Made by a program: the position numbers and the translations under genes | The notes under the pieces: model-generated | Seen by the model: only the letters and a program-made list of their open reading frames with translations | The model's database searches: none | Told to the model about the DNA's origin: nothing | Shown here: positions 22,863 through 31,899 of the stretch, one piece after another | Layout of the letters: each line of letters starts with the position of its first letter | Numbering within the stretch: the first letter of the stretch is position 1 | Assembly: GCF_048066115.1 (NCBI RefSeq) | Contig: NZ_JBLTYX010000016.1 | Span: forward strand, 111,216-175,215 | Reading direction: 5' to 3' | DNA: 64,000 nucleotides | DNA from: Niveispirillum sp048066115 | Lineage (GTDB): Bacteria; Pseudomonadota; Alphaproteobacteria; Azospirillales; Azospirillaceae

Positions 22863-23821
22863 GCCCGGCCGACATCAGCGCCGGCATCGCCATCGATGTG
22901 CGCGGCCTGACCAAGCGGTTCGGCGACCGGACGGTGGTCGACAATGTCTCCCTGCGCGTGGGGCGCGGCCGCATCCATGGCTTCCTGGGCCCCAATGGAA
23001 GCGGCAAGACCACCACCATCCGCATGCTGTGCGGGTTGCTGGTGCCCGATGCGGGCGAAGGCACCTGCCTGGGCTTCGATATCCGCCGCGACAGCTGGGC
23101 CATCAAGCAGCGCGTCGGCTACATGACCCAGAAATTCAGCCTCTATGAGGATCTGACCATCCGGGAGAACCTGGATTTCGTGGCAAGGCTCTATGCCATC
23201 GCCGAAAGGCCCGCCCGCGTGGCGGCCGCCCTGGACAGGCTGGGCCTGTCGCATCGCAAGGACCAGCTGGCGGGCACCCTGTCGGGCGGCTGGAAACAGC
23301 GCCTGGCGCTCGCCGCCTGCATCCTGCACGACCCTTCCCTGCTGCTGCTGGATGAGCCGACGGCCGGTGTCGACCCCAAGGCACGGCGCGAATTCTGGGA
23401 CGAGATCCATGCCCTGGCGGCCGAGGGCATGACCGTGCTGGTCAGTACCCATTACATGGACGAGGCGGAACGCTGCCACCGCATCGCCTATCTCGCCTAT
23501 GGCAAGCTGCTGGCCGACGGCACGGTGGAGGAGGTGGTGGCCGGATCGGGCCTGTCCACCTGGCACGTCTCCGGCCCGCCCGACCGCATCGCTGGCTTGG
23601 CCCGCACCCTGTCGGGCCGGGCCGGCGTCACCATGGTCGCACCCTTCGGGGCCACCCTGCATGTCAGCGGTCCGGATGCAAACGCCCTGGACGCGGCCGT
23701 CGCCTCCTTGCAGGCCGAAACCGGCCTGGACTGGCGGCGTGGTGATCCGACCTTGGAGGATGCCTTCATCCATCTGATGGGCCAGACCCCGGACAATTTC
23801 CGCCCGGCGGGTGCGGCATGA
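22859..23821 (+). CDS. ABC exporter ATP-binding protein
   Basis: The 320-residue ATPase has Walker A GPNGSGKTT (residues about 44-52), the signature LSGGWKQRLALA and Walker B LLLLDEPTAGVDP, followed by a DrrA-type C-terminal extension of about 80 residues. It uses a GTG start inside the GTGA overlap with the adaptor gene. Homologues (YbhF-like) power ABC-2 exporters of drugs or other hydrophobic compounds. Unlike YbhF, which has two ATPase domains, this protein has only one. Confidence 0.88.
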   Translation: MSPADISAGIAIDVRGLTKRFGDRTVVDNVSLRVGRGRIHGFLGPNGSGKTTTIRMLCGLLVPDAGEGTCLGFDIRRDSWAIKQRVGYMTQKFSLYEDLTIRENLDFVARLYAIAERPARVAAALDRLGLSHRKDQLAGTLSGGWKQRLALAACILHDPSLLLLDEPTAGVDPKARREFWDEIHALAAEGMTVLVSTHYMDEAERCHRIAYLAYGKLLADGTVEEVVAGSGLSTWHVSGPPDRIAGLARTLSGRAGVTMVAPFGATLHVSGPDANALDAAVASLQAETGLDWRRGDPTLEDAFIHLMGQTPDNFRPAGAA

Positions 23822-24963
23822 GCGATCTTTCCCCCCGCTTCTGCCCCGCCCGGCTGGTGGCCCTGGTCATCAAGGAATTCATCCAGATGAAGCGGGACCG
23901 GCTGACCTTCGCCATGATGGTCGGCATTCCGCTGATCCAGCTGATGCTGTTCGGCTTCGCCATCAATGCCGACCCCAAGCACCTGCCCACGGCCGTGCTG
24001 TCCCATGACAACAGCGAGTTCAGCCGCGCCATCGTCTCGGCCCTGCAGACCAGCAATTATTTCGACCTGTCGGTGACGGCGGAGGACCCGCAGCAGCTGG
24101 ACCTGATGCTGGACCAGGGCCGGGTGCAGTTCGCGGTGGAGATCCCGGCCGGGTTCGGCACCGACCTGATGCGCGGCGAACGGCCGGCCCTGCTGGTCAT
24201 GGCCGATGCCACCGACCCGGCCGCGACGGGCAATGCCGTGGGGGCGCTTCAGCGCATCCTGGACAATGTGATGACCGCGACCCTGACGGGCGCGCTCTCC
24301 CCCCTGGCGCCGGTGCCGGGCCCCGTCGATCTGCGGGTGCAGCGCCGTTACAACCCCGAGGGCCTGACCCAGCACAATATCGTGCCAGGCCTGATGGGTA
24401 CCATTCTGACCATGACCATGATCATCATGACCGCCATGGCCGTGACCCGGGAACGCGAGCGCGGGACCATGGAAAACCTGCTGGCCATGCCCGTACGCCC
24501 GACGGAGGTGATGCTGGGCAAGCTGGCCCCCTTCATCCTGGTGGGGGCGGTGCAGGTGGCGGTGATCATGACCGCCGCGCGCCTGCTGTTCGGCGTGCCC
24601 ATGCTGGGCAATCCGGCCGCCCTTGGTGTCGGCATGATCATCTTCATCACCGCCAACCTGGCCATGGGCTTCCTGTTCTCCACGCTCGCCCGCAGCCAGC
24701 TGCAGGCCATGCAGATGAGCTTCTTCTTCTTCCTGCCCTCGATCCTGATGTCGGGCTTCATGTTCCCCTTCCGGGGCATGCCCGATTGGGCCCAGTTCAT
24801 CGGGGAGGCGCTGCCGCTCACCCATTTCCTGCGCGTGGTGCGCGGCGTGATGCTGAAGGCCAGCGGCTTCCCCCAGGTCTGGCCCGACCTGTGGCCCATG
24901 CTGGTCTTCCTGCTGGCCGTGTCGGTGCTGGCGGTAAAACGCTATCGGCAGACGCTGGATTAA
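23818..24963 (+). CDS. ABC-2 type permease
   Basis: The 381-residue protein has an N-terminal membrane segment (LTFAMMVGIPLIQLMLFGFA) and a periplasmic domain of about 150 residues. Five further hydrophobic segments follow, with the ABC-2 motif RERERGTMENLLAMPVRP between them. It resembles YbhS/YbhR. Only one permease gene is present, so the transporter is probably a homodimer. It is the last gene of the TetR operon and converges with the next gene with a four-base overlap. Confidence 0.87.
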   Translation: MSDLSPRFCPARLVALVIKEFIQMKRDRLTFAMMVGIPLIQLMLFGFAINADPKHLPTAVLSHDNSEFSRAIVSALQTSNYFDLSVTAEDPQQLDLMLDQGRVQFAVEIPAGFGTDLMRGERPALLVMADATDPAATGNAVGALQRILDNVMTATLTGALSPLAPVPGPVDLRVQRRYNPEGLTQHNIVPGLMGTILTMTMIIMTAMAVTRERERGTMENLLAMPVRPTEVMLGKLAPFILVGAVQVAVIMTAARLLFGVPMLGNPAALGVGMIIFITANLAMGFLFSTLARSQLQAMQMSFFFFLPSILMSGFMFPFRGMPDWAQFIGEALPLTHFLRVVRGVMLKASGFPQVWPDLWPMLVFLLAVSVLAVKRYRQTLD

Positions 24964-25805
24964 TGCGGCTGGACCAGCAACCCCCGCCGCCCGATGGCGA
25001 TGAACGACGCCACCAGCATCAGGGCGGAGAACATGGTCAGCCAGTCCAGCGGCACCGGCCCGGCCACGAAGCCGAGATGGGCCAGGATCGCCCATCCCCC
25101 GCCGACCACTGTCAGCAGATAGAAGGTCCAGTTGCCGCTCTCCTGCGACAGCAGGCGCTTCAGCTCGTCCATCGCCCGCCATTGGGCAAAGCCCAGCACG
25201 CCGCCCGTCGCGTACAGGGCCAGGGCGACCGGCAGGGCCACCATGGGCCGCACGATGCCCACCGGCCCGGAAAGCGCCAGCAGGACCAGCGCCGTTCCCC
25301 AGGCCACCATGGTGGCGGCGGCATAGATCAATTCTCGCCGTTGCAGGCGCAGATCCTCCGCCTTGTCCGCCGCCATGAAGCGGATGCTGGCACAGACACC
25401 CATGGTCAGCACCCCCAGCACGAAAAACACGGCCCCCGTGGCCAGCGCCGCCTTTTCCGAGGCGCCGATCGTGCCGGGAACGGCGGTGGCGGCCAGGGTG
25501 CTGAAGCCCCATGACAGCACCATGAACAGGGCGATGGCCGCGACATTCCCCGCCAGGAACCGGGCAATGGCCGGCCTGGTGACCGGCGCCTTGCGCATGA
25601 CCATCCCGACGAACGAGGCCGCCAGCACCAGGGCCAGGCCAACCTGTGCGGTCACGGTTGGCGACCGGAAAATAGTGCCCGACAGGCCCTGGCCGTTCAG
25701 CGACGACATGCCCAGGATGGCGATCGTACAGACCACCGCCCCGATGGCGCTCCAGATCAGGAAATTGCGGCCTTTCGGCAAGTGCTTGTCCGCGACCATG
25801 GTCAT
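24960..25805 (-). CDS. Multi-span membrane protein of unknown function, paired with an XRE regulator
   Basis: The 281-residue protein has about eight hydrophobic segments, starting with FLIWSAIGAVVCTIAILGM. Soluble loops are short. It resembles uncharacterised membrane proteins encoded next to small XRE regulators. Its ATG at 25805 overlaps the regulator's stop codon (TAATG), and GGAGG lies just upstream, so the two are coupled. The paired operators upstream of the regulator imply that its expression is tightly repressed. No substrate or enzymatic motif is visible. Confidence 0.65.
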   Translation of the reverse strand: MTMVADKHLPKGRNFLIWSAIGAVVCTIAILGMSSLNGQGLSGTIFRSPTVTAQVGLALVLAASFVGMVMRKAPVTRPAIARFLAGNVAAIALFMVLSWGFSTLAATAVPGTIGASEKAALATGAVFFVLGVLTMGVCASIRFMAADKAEDLRLQRRELIYAAATMVAWGTALVLLALSGPVGIVRPMVALPVALALYATGGVLGFAQWRAMDELKRLLSQESGNWTFYLLTVVGGGWAILAHLGFVAGPVPLDWLTMFSALMLVASFIAIGRRGLLVQPH

Positions 25806-26014
25806 TATTCCTCCCCCGGTTCCCAATTGTCGATGAACAGTTCCGGTACGGCGACACCGAACAGCTTGGCCATCCGCAGGGCCAGCGGCAGGCTCGGATC
25901 ATATTTGTCCGTCTCCACCGCATTGATGGTCTGGCGCGAGACGCCCAGCCGCCGCGCCAGCTCCCCCTGGCTCCAGCCCCTGGCCTCGCGCATGTCCTTC
26001 AGATGGTTCAGCAA
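25805..26014 (-). CDS. Small XRE-family transcriptional regulator
   Basis: The 69-residue protein is almost entirely a helix-turn-helix (MREARGWSQGELARRLGVSR, QTINAVETDKYDPSLPLALR), like the YozG/Cro-type regulators. Two perfect 18-bp palindromes lie 19 and 53 bases upstream of its start, over its likely promoter, so it probably represses itself and the membrane protein translated from the same message. Confidence 0.8.
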   Translation of the reverse strand: MLNHLKDMREARGWSQGELARRLGVSRQTINAVETDKYDPSLPLALRMAKLFGVAVPELFIDNWEPGEE

Positions 26015-26032
26015 GGCTCCGCCCTCATCACT

Positions 26033-26084
26033 TGTAAAGAACTCTTTACATGCGATGGGACGATTCTGTCAAGAGTTCTTGACA
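26033..26084. promoter_or_regulatory. Twin 18-bp palindromic operators over the XRE promoter
   Basis: TGTAAAGA-AC-TCTTTACA (26033-26050) and TGTCAAGA-GT-TCTTGACA (26067-26084) are both perfect palindromes sharing the TGTNAAGA half-site, with centres 34 bases apart. On the minus strand TTGACA in the second and TGTAAA in the first are placed like a -35/-10 pair about 16-17 bases apart, so operators and promoter coincide. Confidence 0.75.
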
Positions 26085-26126
26085 GGCTTTGCTAGCCACA
26101 AAGAAGATCCTGGCATCATCGCTTTT

Positions 26127-26180
26127 CACTTAAGTGATAATATGATATTTATTAACGACAAAACTTGCCGTTAAGTGATG
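26127..26180 (+). promoter_or_regulatory. Promoter/operator region of the hipBA operon
   Basis: TTAAGTGAT occurs twice (26130-26138 and 26171-26179), the first copy inside a CACTTAAGTG palindrome, in an AT-rich stretch with ATAATATGAT. The spacing would let the HTH protein bind over the promoter and start region. This is distinct from the E. coli hip operator. Confidence 0.5.
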
Positions 26181-26182
26181 AA

Positions 26183-26491
26183 ATGCTGATCCTCAACGAA
26201 ACCCCATCGGAGATCTGTACGGCGATCGGCGGCCGGCTGCGGGACCTGCGCATCCAGCGCAAGCTGCGCCAGCAGGATGTCGCCGACCGGTCCGGCATCC
26301 CCCTGTCCACCTACCGGATGATGGAACGGAGGGGGGCCGGCAGCCTGGAGAATTTCGTCAAGGTCGCCGACCTGCTGAATGCCGGCCACGCCTTCCAGAT
26401 CCTTTTCCGGCCGGAGGATGAGCCCCCATCCCTGGACGAGGTGCTGCGCCGTCAGAAGCGGCCGTCACGGGTGCGCCATGCGGCTGCTTGA
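26183..26491 (+). CDS. hipB: HipB-like helix-turn-helix antitoxin
   Basis: The 102-residue protein has an XRE-type helix-turn-helix (RLRDLRIQRKLRQQDVADRS, GIPLSTYRMMERRG) and a charged C-terminal tail. It lies directly before hipA and overlaps it by 14 bases, the usual order for a hipBA toxin-antitoxin pair. The ATG at 26183 is used; a TTG at 26165 is also in frame. Direct repeats upstream suggest autoregulation. It should neutralise the HipA kinase and repress the operon. Confidence 0.75.
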   Translation: MLILNETPSEICTAIGGRLRDLRIQRKLRQQDVADRSGIPLSTYRMMERRGAGSLENFVKVADLLNAGHAFQILFRPEDEPPSLDEVLRRQKRPSRVRHAAA

Positions 26492-27737
26492 GCCCGGCAC
26501 GGCCCTGGTGGTCACTCTCGATTTCGGGGATGGCGATATCCTGCCTGTCGGCCGGATGGCCTTCGACCGTGGCCGCGCACTGTTCGAGGCGGACACCGCC
26601 TATCTTGCCGCCGGCATCGATGCGTCGGCGGGCAGCTATCCGCCCATGCGCGGCACGGCGCGTGCGCAGACCGATTATTTCGGCGGCCTGCACGGGGTCT
26701 TCGCGGACAGCCTCCCCGACAGTTGGGGACGCCTGCTGCTGGACCGCAGTGCGGGCCGACTGGGGCTTTCCGTCTCCGCCATCACGGCGCTGGACCGGCT
26801 GGCCTGCGTCGGCAAGGTCGGCATCGGGGCGCTGACCTATCAACCCGCGACCACGCCGGAGGGGCCGGAACCGGGCAGTATCGACCTGCCCACATTGGCC
26901 GAAGATGCCTTGCGCATCCTGGATGGTGGGGAGACGGCATCCTTGCGGGTGCTGCAGCGTATCGGTGGTTCTCCCGGCGGTGCCCGGCCAAAGGTGCTGG
27001 TGGGCCTGGATGGCAAGGGCGGCCTTACCCACGGCGAAGGTGAGCTGCCCGCCGGCTACACGCATTGGATGGTGAAATTCCGATCTCGGGAGGATTTCGC
27101 CGATATCGGCCCTGTCGAGGCCGCCTATATGGAGATGGCGTCACTGGCGGGCCTGTATGTGCCCGCCTCCAGGCTGATCCCCGCCCCCGAGGGGCCGGGC
27201 TTCTTCGCGGTGCGCCGCTTCGATCGCGACGGAATGCGCCGCCTCCATGTGCAAAGCCTCTGCGCCATCCTGGAGGCTCCACCAGGGCCGACCTCCATCG
27301 GGTATCGGCAGTTCCTGCAAGCCACAAAGCAGGTTACGGGCGACGCGACAGAGATGGGGGAAGCTTTCCGGCGCGCTGCCTTCAATGTCCTGGCCCATAA
27401 CCGTGACGACCACTCCAAACAGCATGCCTTCGCCATGGACCGGTCGGGCCGGTGGCGTCTCACCCCCGCTTACGACCTGACCTTCGCTGCCGGTCCGGGC
27501 GGCGAACACCAGATGGATATCGCCGGCGAGGCCCGTCAACCCGGAAGAACCGACCTGCTGCGGCTGGCGACGAGCACAGGCATCGCCAAGGGCGAGGCTC
27601 AGACGGCAATCGAACAAGTATTGGAAGCCGTCGGACAGTGGCAGAAGATTGCCAGCGCGTTCGGCGTCTCGGCACAGACGTGCGCCACCGTGTCGAGCGG
27701 GCTGGAGAAGGTGCGCAAGCGGTTCAGGCAGGGTTGA
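26478..27737 (+). CDS. hipA: HipA-family serine/threonine kinase toxin
   Basis: The 419-residue protein has the HipA N-subdomain and kinase core: GGSPGGARPK (163-172) in the nucleotide/phospho-loop region, HNRDDHSKQ (307-315) as catalytic loop and TPAYDL (329-334) as the metal-binding motif. All key residues look present. In the family, HipA phosphorylates an aminoacyl-tRNA synthetase and induces dormancy; the target here is unknown. Its ATG lies within the hipB end. A weak hairpin (TCTCAA/TTGAGA, 27805-27823) follows the gene. Confidence 0.85.
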   Translation: MRLLEPGTALVVTLDFGDGDILPVGRMAFDRGRALFEADTAYLAAGIDASAGSYPPMRGTARAQTDYFGGLHGVFADSLPDSWGRLLLDRSAGRLGLSVSAITALDRLACVGKVGIGALTYQPATTPEGPEPGSIDLPTLAEDALRILDGGETASLRVLQRIGGSPGGARPKVLVGLDGKGGLTHGEGELPAGYTHWMVKFRSREDFADIGPVEAAYMEMASLAGLYVPASRLIPAPEGPGFFAVRRFDRDGMRRLHVQSLCAILEAPPGPTSIGYRQFLQATKQVTGDATEMGEAFRRAAFNVLAHNRDDHSKQHAFAMDRSGRWRLTPAYDLTFAAGPGGEHQMDIAGEARQPGRTDLLRLATSTGIAKGEAQTAIEQVLEAVGQWQKIASAFGVSAQTCATVSSGLEKVRKRFRQG

Positions 27738-27881
27738 GCGCCCACACCGGACACACCACCCCTGACGGCACAACAGAACCATCGGCCATAAACCCGGCCT
27801 TGTCTCTCAACCTGCCCTTGAGATTTACCTAGAAAGTTGAGATACGATGATATGTCATCTGACGAAACGGGGTAACGATAC

Positions 27882-30800
27882 GTGCGTGACAGCCGTCACG
27901 GCAGGATGCCGCCGGCCGGTTCGACTGTGCTTGTCCTGGGGGCCGCCTGCCGGGCCGGGTGGCTTTGCTTCGTCCTTGTCTTAACCATCTTTTCCTCCCT
28001 GCCGGTGCTGGCCGCCGATCCCTCCGCGGTGCTTGCCGAACGGGCGGAGGTGGGGTTCGAAAGCCTGTCCACGGCCAACGGCCTGTCCAACAACACCGTC
28101 ATGGCGCTGGCCCAGGATGCCACGGGCTTCATCTGGGTCGGCACGCTGGGGGGGCTGAACCGCTTCGACGGCTATGCCACCCGCAGCTTCGACCATGATC
28201 CCCACGACCCCGGATCGCTGCCCAACGGCTTCGTGCGGGCGTTGCAGCCCACCAGCGATGGCGGCATGTGGCTGGGCACGCATACGGCGGGCGTCGCCTA
28301 TTACGATCCGCGCACCGGCCGGTTCGCCACACTGGGCGCGGGGCCGGACGGGCTGGGCCATGTCCAGGTCTATGCCCTGGCACCCGACGGGCAGGACGGG
28401 GTGTGGGTTGCCACCGTGGCCGGGCTGGACCATGTCGGCCGTGACCTGACGGTGCGCGAACGCGTGCGGCCCGGCGACCAGGGCTTCCCCGCCGGCTATG
28501 TTTTTTCCATCTTCCGCGACAGCCGGGGAACCTTGTGGGCCGGCACGGAGAAGGGCGTGGCCCGCCGCGCCGCCGGCACCGGCCGCTGGCAGGTGCTGCG
28601 CGGCGGGGACGGGGACAGCACCTATGCGCTGTCCACCGGCATCTGGAGTTTCTACGAGGATCCGGAAGGCCGGGTCTGGATCGGCAGCAATGGCGGCGGC
28701 ATCGTCTCCGTCGGGCCAGATGACGACCAGGCGCGGTCCCATCCGCGCCTGACCGGGCGCGACACACCGCTGGGCCGGGCCACGGTGCGCGGCATCGTGG
28801 AGGAACGGCCGGGCGTGCTGTGGATCTCGCTGTTCGGCGGCGGGGTGGCGGAATATGACATCGGCCAGGACCGCATGCGCCTGTTCCGGGCCGACCCCAA
28901 CGTGCCCGGCGCGCTGAAGGGCAATTTCACCCGTGGCATCCTGAAGGACCGGGGCGGCGTGGTCTGGGTCGCCACCAACATGGGCGTGGCCTGGCACAAT
29001 TCCGTGCCCTCGGGCATCGCCAGCGTGGCGCTGGGCCAGTCGCGCGGCTTTTCCGGCCGTGACGCCTGGAGCCTGTGGACAGCCCCCGATGGCGGGCTGT
29101 GGCTGGGCCAGGATGATGGCGGACTGGACCGGCTGGACCTGTCCAGCGGCCATATCATCCCCTTCGGACGCGGCGTGGCGCCGGGTGCCCTGGCCGGCAC
29201 GCCCGTCTATGCCATCCAGGGTACTGGTGGCGACCTTTGGGTCGGTACGGCGGGGCTGGCCCGGCTGCACCCCGCATCGGGCCAGCGCACACCACAGGCC
29301 ACCCCCCTGCCCGGCACCCAGACCCGCGACGTCACCACCATGCGCATGGGCGAGCGGCATCTGTGGGTCGGCACCTATTATGGCCTGGTGCGGCAATCGC
29401 TGGCCGACGGGCAGGCCAGCCTGTTCACCGCCGATCCGGCCAGGCCCGACAGCCTGTCCAACAACGAGGTCTGGGCCGTGCTGCCGCGCCCGGACGGGTC
29501 GGCCTGGGTGGGCACGGCCAATGGCCTGAATTTCCTTTCACCAGACGGGACCTTCCGGCATTTCCATCGCGAGGCCGACCAGCCCGACAGCCTGCCGCAT
29601 GATTACGTCTCGGCCCTGACGCTGGACCGGCAGGGGCGGCTGTGGCTGGGCACGGTGGGCGGCGGCGTGGCGCTGATGCGCGAACCGTTGGTGCCGGGGG
29701 CAGGTCCAACCTTCCGCACCGTGTCGCGCCAGAACGGCATGCCGTCCAACACCATCGCCAGCCTGGCGCTGGGGTCGGACGGGCGCATCTGGGCATCGAC
29801 CGACAATGGCCTGGCCGCCATCGATCCCGATGATTTCAGCGTGTCGCGGCTGGTGCCCGGTGCGGCACACAATGTCTCCTCCTATCTGCCGGGATCGGTC
29901 ACCACCCTGCCCGATGGCGGGCTGGTGTTCGGCGGCACCAACGGCATCACGCTGGTCCAGCCCTCCCACATCCGCGCCCATGCCTATCTGGACGCGCTGG
30001 CGGTGACGCGGGTGCTGGCGGGCGGGCAACCGGCCAATGCCAGCGCCCTGAACCTGCCCGGTGCGGTCCCGGATATCCGCCTGCCGCCCGGCAACCGTCG
30101 CCTGACGGTGGAATTCGCCCTGCTGGATTTCGCCGTCACCGGCATGGTGCATTACACCTACCGGCTGGACGGGTTCGATACCGACTGGGTGGAACCGGAG
30201 GGGGAAAGGCGGGTCGCCGCCTATACCAACCTGCCGCCCGGCCATTATGCCCTGCGCCTGCGCGCCCTGGACCCCGCCGGTGCCGTGGTGGCGGAACGCG
30301 TGGTGGGCGTGGCCGTGCCCCATCTCTGGTACGAATGGGCCTGGGTGCGCTTCCTGGGCGTGGTGCTGGCACTGTCGGCGGGGGCGGGCATCGTCATGCT
30401 GCTGGAACGCGCCCGCATCGAGAAGCTGAGCGGCGCCACCCGCGACCTGGAAGCCAAGGTCGCCGAACGCACCGCCAGCCTGCGCGACGCCAATGAACGT
30501 CTGGCCGAACAAGCCACCCGCGACCCGCTGACCGGCATCCATAACCGCCGCGCCTTCATGGAACGGCTGGACCAGGAATGGAGTGCCGCCCTGCGCCACG
30601 GCCAACCCTTCTGCGTGCTGATGCTGGACCTGGACCATTTCAAGGAGGTCAACGACACCTACGGCCACCTTGTGGGCGACACGGTGCTGCGCGAGGTGGC
30701 GCATCGCGCGCAGGATGCCCTGCGCGGCACCGACCTTCTGGCCCGCTATGGTGGAGAGGAATTCGTGGTGCTGACGTCGCATACCGATGCCAGCGCCGCC

Positions 30801-31004
30801 CAGATCGCGGCGGAACGCATCCGTACCGCCGTGGGCGGCGCGCCGGTGGTGCTGGACGGGGTCAATATCCGGGTGACGGTCAGCATCGGCCTGGCCCAGG
30901 CCGACCCGCAGCGGGAAACCCAGACCAGCCTGTTCAACCGCACCGACAGCGCGCTCTACGCCGCCAAGGCCGCCGGACGCAACCGGGTGGTGGTGGCGGC
31001 TTAA
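27882..31004 (+). CDS. Two-component-propeller sensor diguanylate cyclase
   Basis: The 1040-residue protein has a signal/anchor (WLCFVLVLTIFSSLPVLA). About a dozen Reg_prop beta-propeller repeats follow (FIWVGTLGGLNRFDG, WVGTANGLNFLSPDG and similar), then a Y_Y_Y domain, a membrane segment at about 818-838, a coiled coil and a C-terminal GGDEF domain. The active motif is GGEEF, and an RGTD inhibitory site lies five residues before it, so it is likely an active, feedback-inhibited c-di-GMP synthase. The periplasmic propeller of related proteins senses oligosaccharides, which fits the nearby glycosidases. The GTG at 27882 and ATG at 27906 are both possible starts. Confidence 0.83.
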   Translation: MRDSRHGRMPPAGSTVLVLGAACRAGWLCFVLVLTIFSSLPVLAADPSAVLAERAEVGFESLSTANGLSNNTVMALAQDATGFIWVGTLGGLNRFDGYATRSFDHDPHDPGSLPNGFVRALQPTSDGGMWLGTHTAGVAYYDPRTGRFATLGAGPDGLGHVQVYALAPDGQDGVWVATVAGLDHVGRDLTVRERVRPGDQGFPAGYVFSIFRDSRGTLWAGTEKGVARRAAGTGRWQVLRGGDGDSTYALSTGIWSFYEDPEGRVWIGSNGGGIVSVGPDDDQARSHPRLTGRDTPLGRATVRGIVEERPGVLWISLFGGGVAEYDIGQDRMRLFRADPNVPGALKGNFTRGILKDRGGVVWVATNMGVAWHNSVPSGIASVALGQSRGFSGRDAWSLWTAPDGGLWLGQDDGGLDRLDLSSGHIIPFGRGVAPGALAGTPVYAIQGTGGDLWVGTAGLARLHPASGQRTPQATPLPGTQTRDVTTMRMGERHLWVGTYYGLVRQSLADGQASLFTADPARPDSLSNNEVWAVLPRPDGSAWVGTANGLNFLSPDGTFRHFHREADQPDSLPHDYVSALTLDRQGRLWLGTVGGGVALMREPLVPGAGPTFRTVSRQNGMPSNTIASLALGSDGRIWASTDNGLAAIDPDDFSVSRLVPGAAHNVSSYLPGSVTTLPDGGLVFGGTNGITLVQPSHIRAHAYLDALAVTRVLAGGQPANASALNLPGAVPDIRLPPGNRRLTVEFALLDFAVTGMVHYTYRLDGFDTDWVEPEGERRVAAYTNLPPGHYALRLRALDPAGAVVAERVVGVAVPHLWYEWAWVRFLGVVLALSAGAGIVMLLERARIEKLSGATRDLEAKVAERTASLRDANERLAEQATRDPLTGIHNRRAFMERLDQEWSAALRHGQPFCVLMLDLDHFKEVNDTYGHLVGDTVLREVAHRAQDALRGTDLLARYGGEEFVVLTSHTDASAAQIAAERIRTAVGGAPVVLDGVNIRVTVSIGLAQADPQRETQTSLFNRTDSALYAAKAAGRNRVVVAA

Positions 31005-31122
31005 GAAAGGTCAGAACATCCGGTGGCGGGTTCGACGGGCTTGTCCATGATACGCGTCCGGTTGCGGATATCCGCCATGATGCACCGCAAGGCCACGGCC
31101 GGCAATGACCTCCAGCCACCCA

Positions 31123-31899
31123 TCACATCTGCCGGAACAGGTGCAGATAGGCCCGGCTGACCGGGATCGTCTCCCCTCTTCCCTTCAGATGGATGGTCGC
31201 CGTCTCGTTCTCCGCGCGCACCACATGGCTGACGGCGCGCAGGTTGACGATGGCGCCGCGATGGACCTGGCGGAAGCCGTCGGGGTCCAGTTGTTCGGCC
31301 AGATCCTTGATGGGGGTGCGGATCACCGCCTCCTGCGGGGTCCCACCCTCTCCGCGCCAGCCAACATGGGTGTATTTGTCGCCGGCCAGCAGGAAATCCA
31401 CATCCTCGGCCGCGATCATCCGCACCACGGGGCCGACCGAGGCGCGCAGCCAGGTCAGGCGCGGGGCGGTGACGGGGCGCAGTTGCGCCGCCAGCCTGGC
31501 CAGCAACTCATCCGGCAGGGCCGCCGGCTCGGCGGCGCGCAGGCGCTGTTTCAGCCGTTCCACCGTGTCGGCCAGCCGTTCGGCGGCCACCGGCTTCACC
31601 AGATAATCCAAGGCACCCTGGGCAAACGCCTCCACCGCGTAGCGGTCGAAGGCAGTGACGAAGACCAGATGCGCACGCCTGCCGATGGCCCGCGCCGCCT
31701 CCACCCCCGACAGGCCGGGCATATGGACGTCCAGGAAGCAGATGGTGGGGCGGTGGGCCTCGAACAATTCCACCGCCTGACGGCCGTTGCGGGCCTCTGC
31801 CACGATCTCCAGTTCCGGCCAGGCCAGCCCAAGCTGGCGGATCAGGGTTTCGCGCAGCAGGGGTTCGTCTTCGGCGACCAAAGCGGTGGGGCGGGTCAT
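31123..31899 (-). CDS. LytTR-type response regulator
   Basis: The 258-residue protein has a receiver domain with acceptor Asp57 (ICFLDVHMPG), acidic residues in VAEDEP and a lysine in DYLVKP. A LytTR DNA-binding domain follows (DVDFLLAGDKYTHVGW, GFRQVHRGAIVNLRAVSHV). It overlaps the upstream histidine kinase gene by four bases, so they form a cognate pair. LytTR regulators usually act on surface or secreted functions; targets cannot be named. Confidence 0.87.
   Translation of the reverse strand: MTRPTALVAEDEPLLRETLIRQLGLAWPELEIVAEARNGRQAVELFEAHRPTICFLDVHMPGLSGVEAARAIGRRAHLVFVTAFDRYAVEAFAQGALDYLVKPVAAERLADTVERLKQRLRAAEPAALPDELLARLAAQLRPVTAPRLTWLRASVGPVVRMIAAEDVDFLLAGDKYTHVGWRGEGGTPQEAVIRTPIKDLAEQLDPDGFRQVHRGAIVNLRAVSHVVRAENETATIHLKGRGETIPVSRAYLHLFRQM

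Noticed and set aside
23497..25923. 808-codon minus-strand frame across the ABC ATPase, permease and membrane-protein genes
   Set aside because: Histidine- and glutamine-rich shadow; the ABC genes on the plus strand and the membrane protein in another minus frame have clear motifs.
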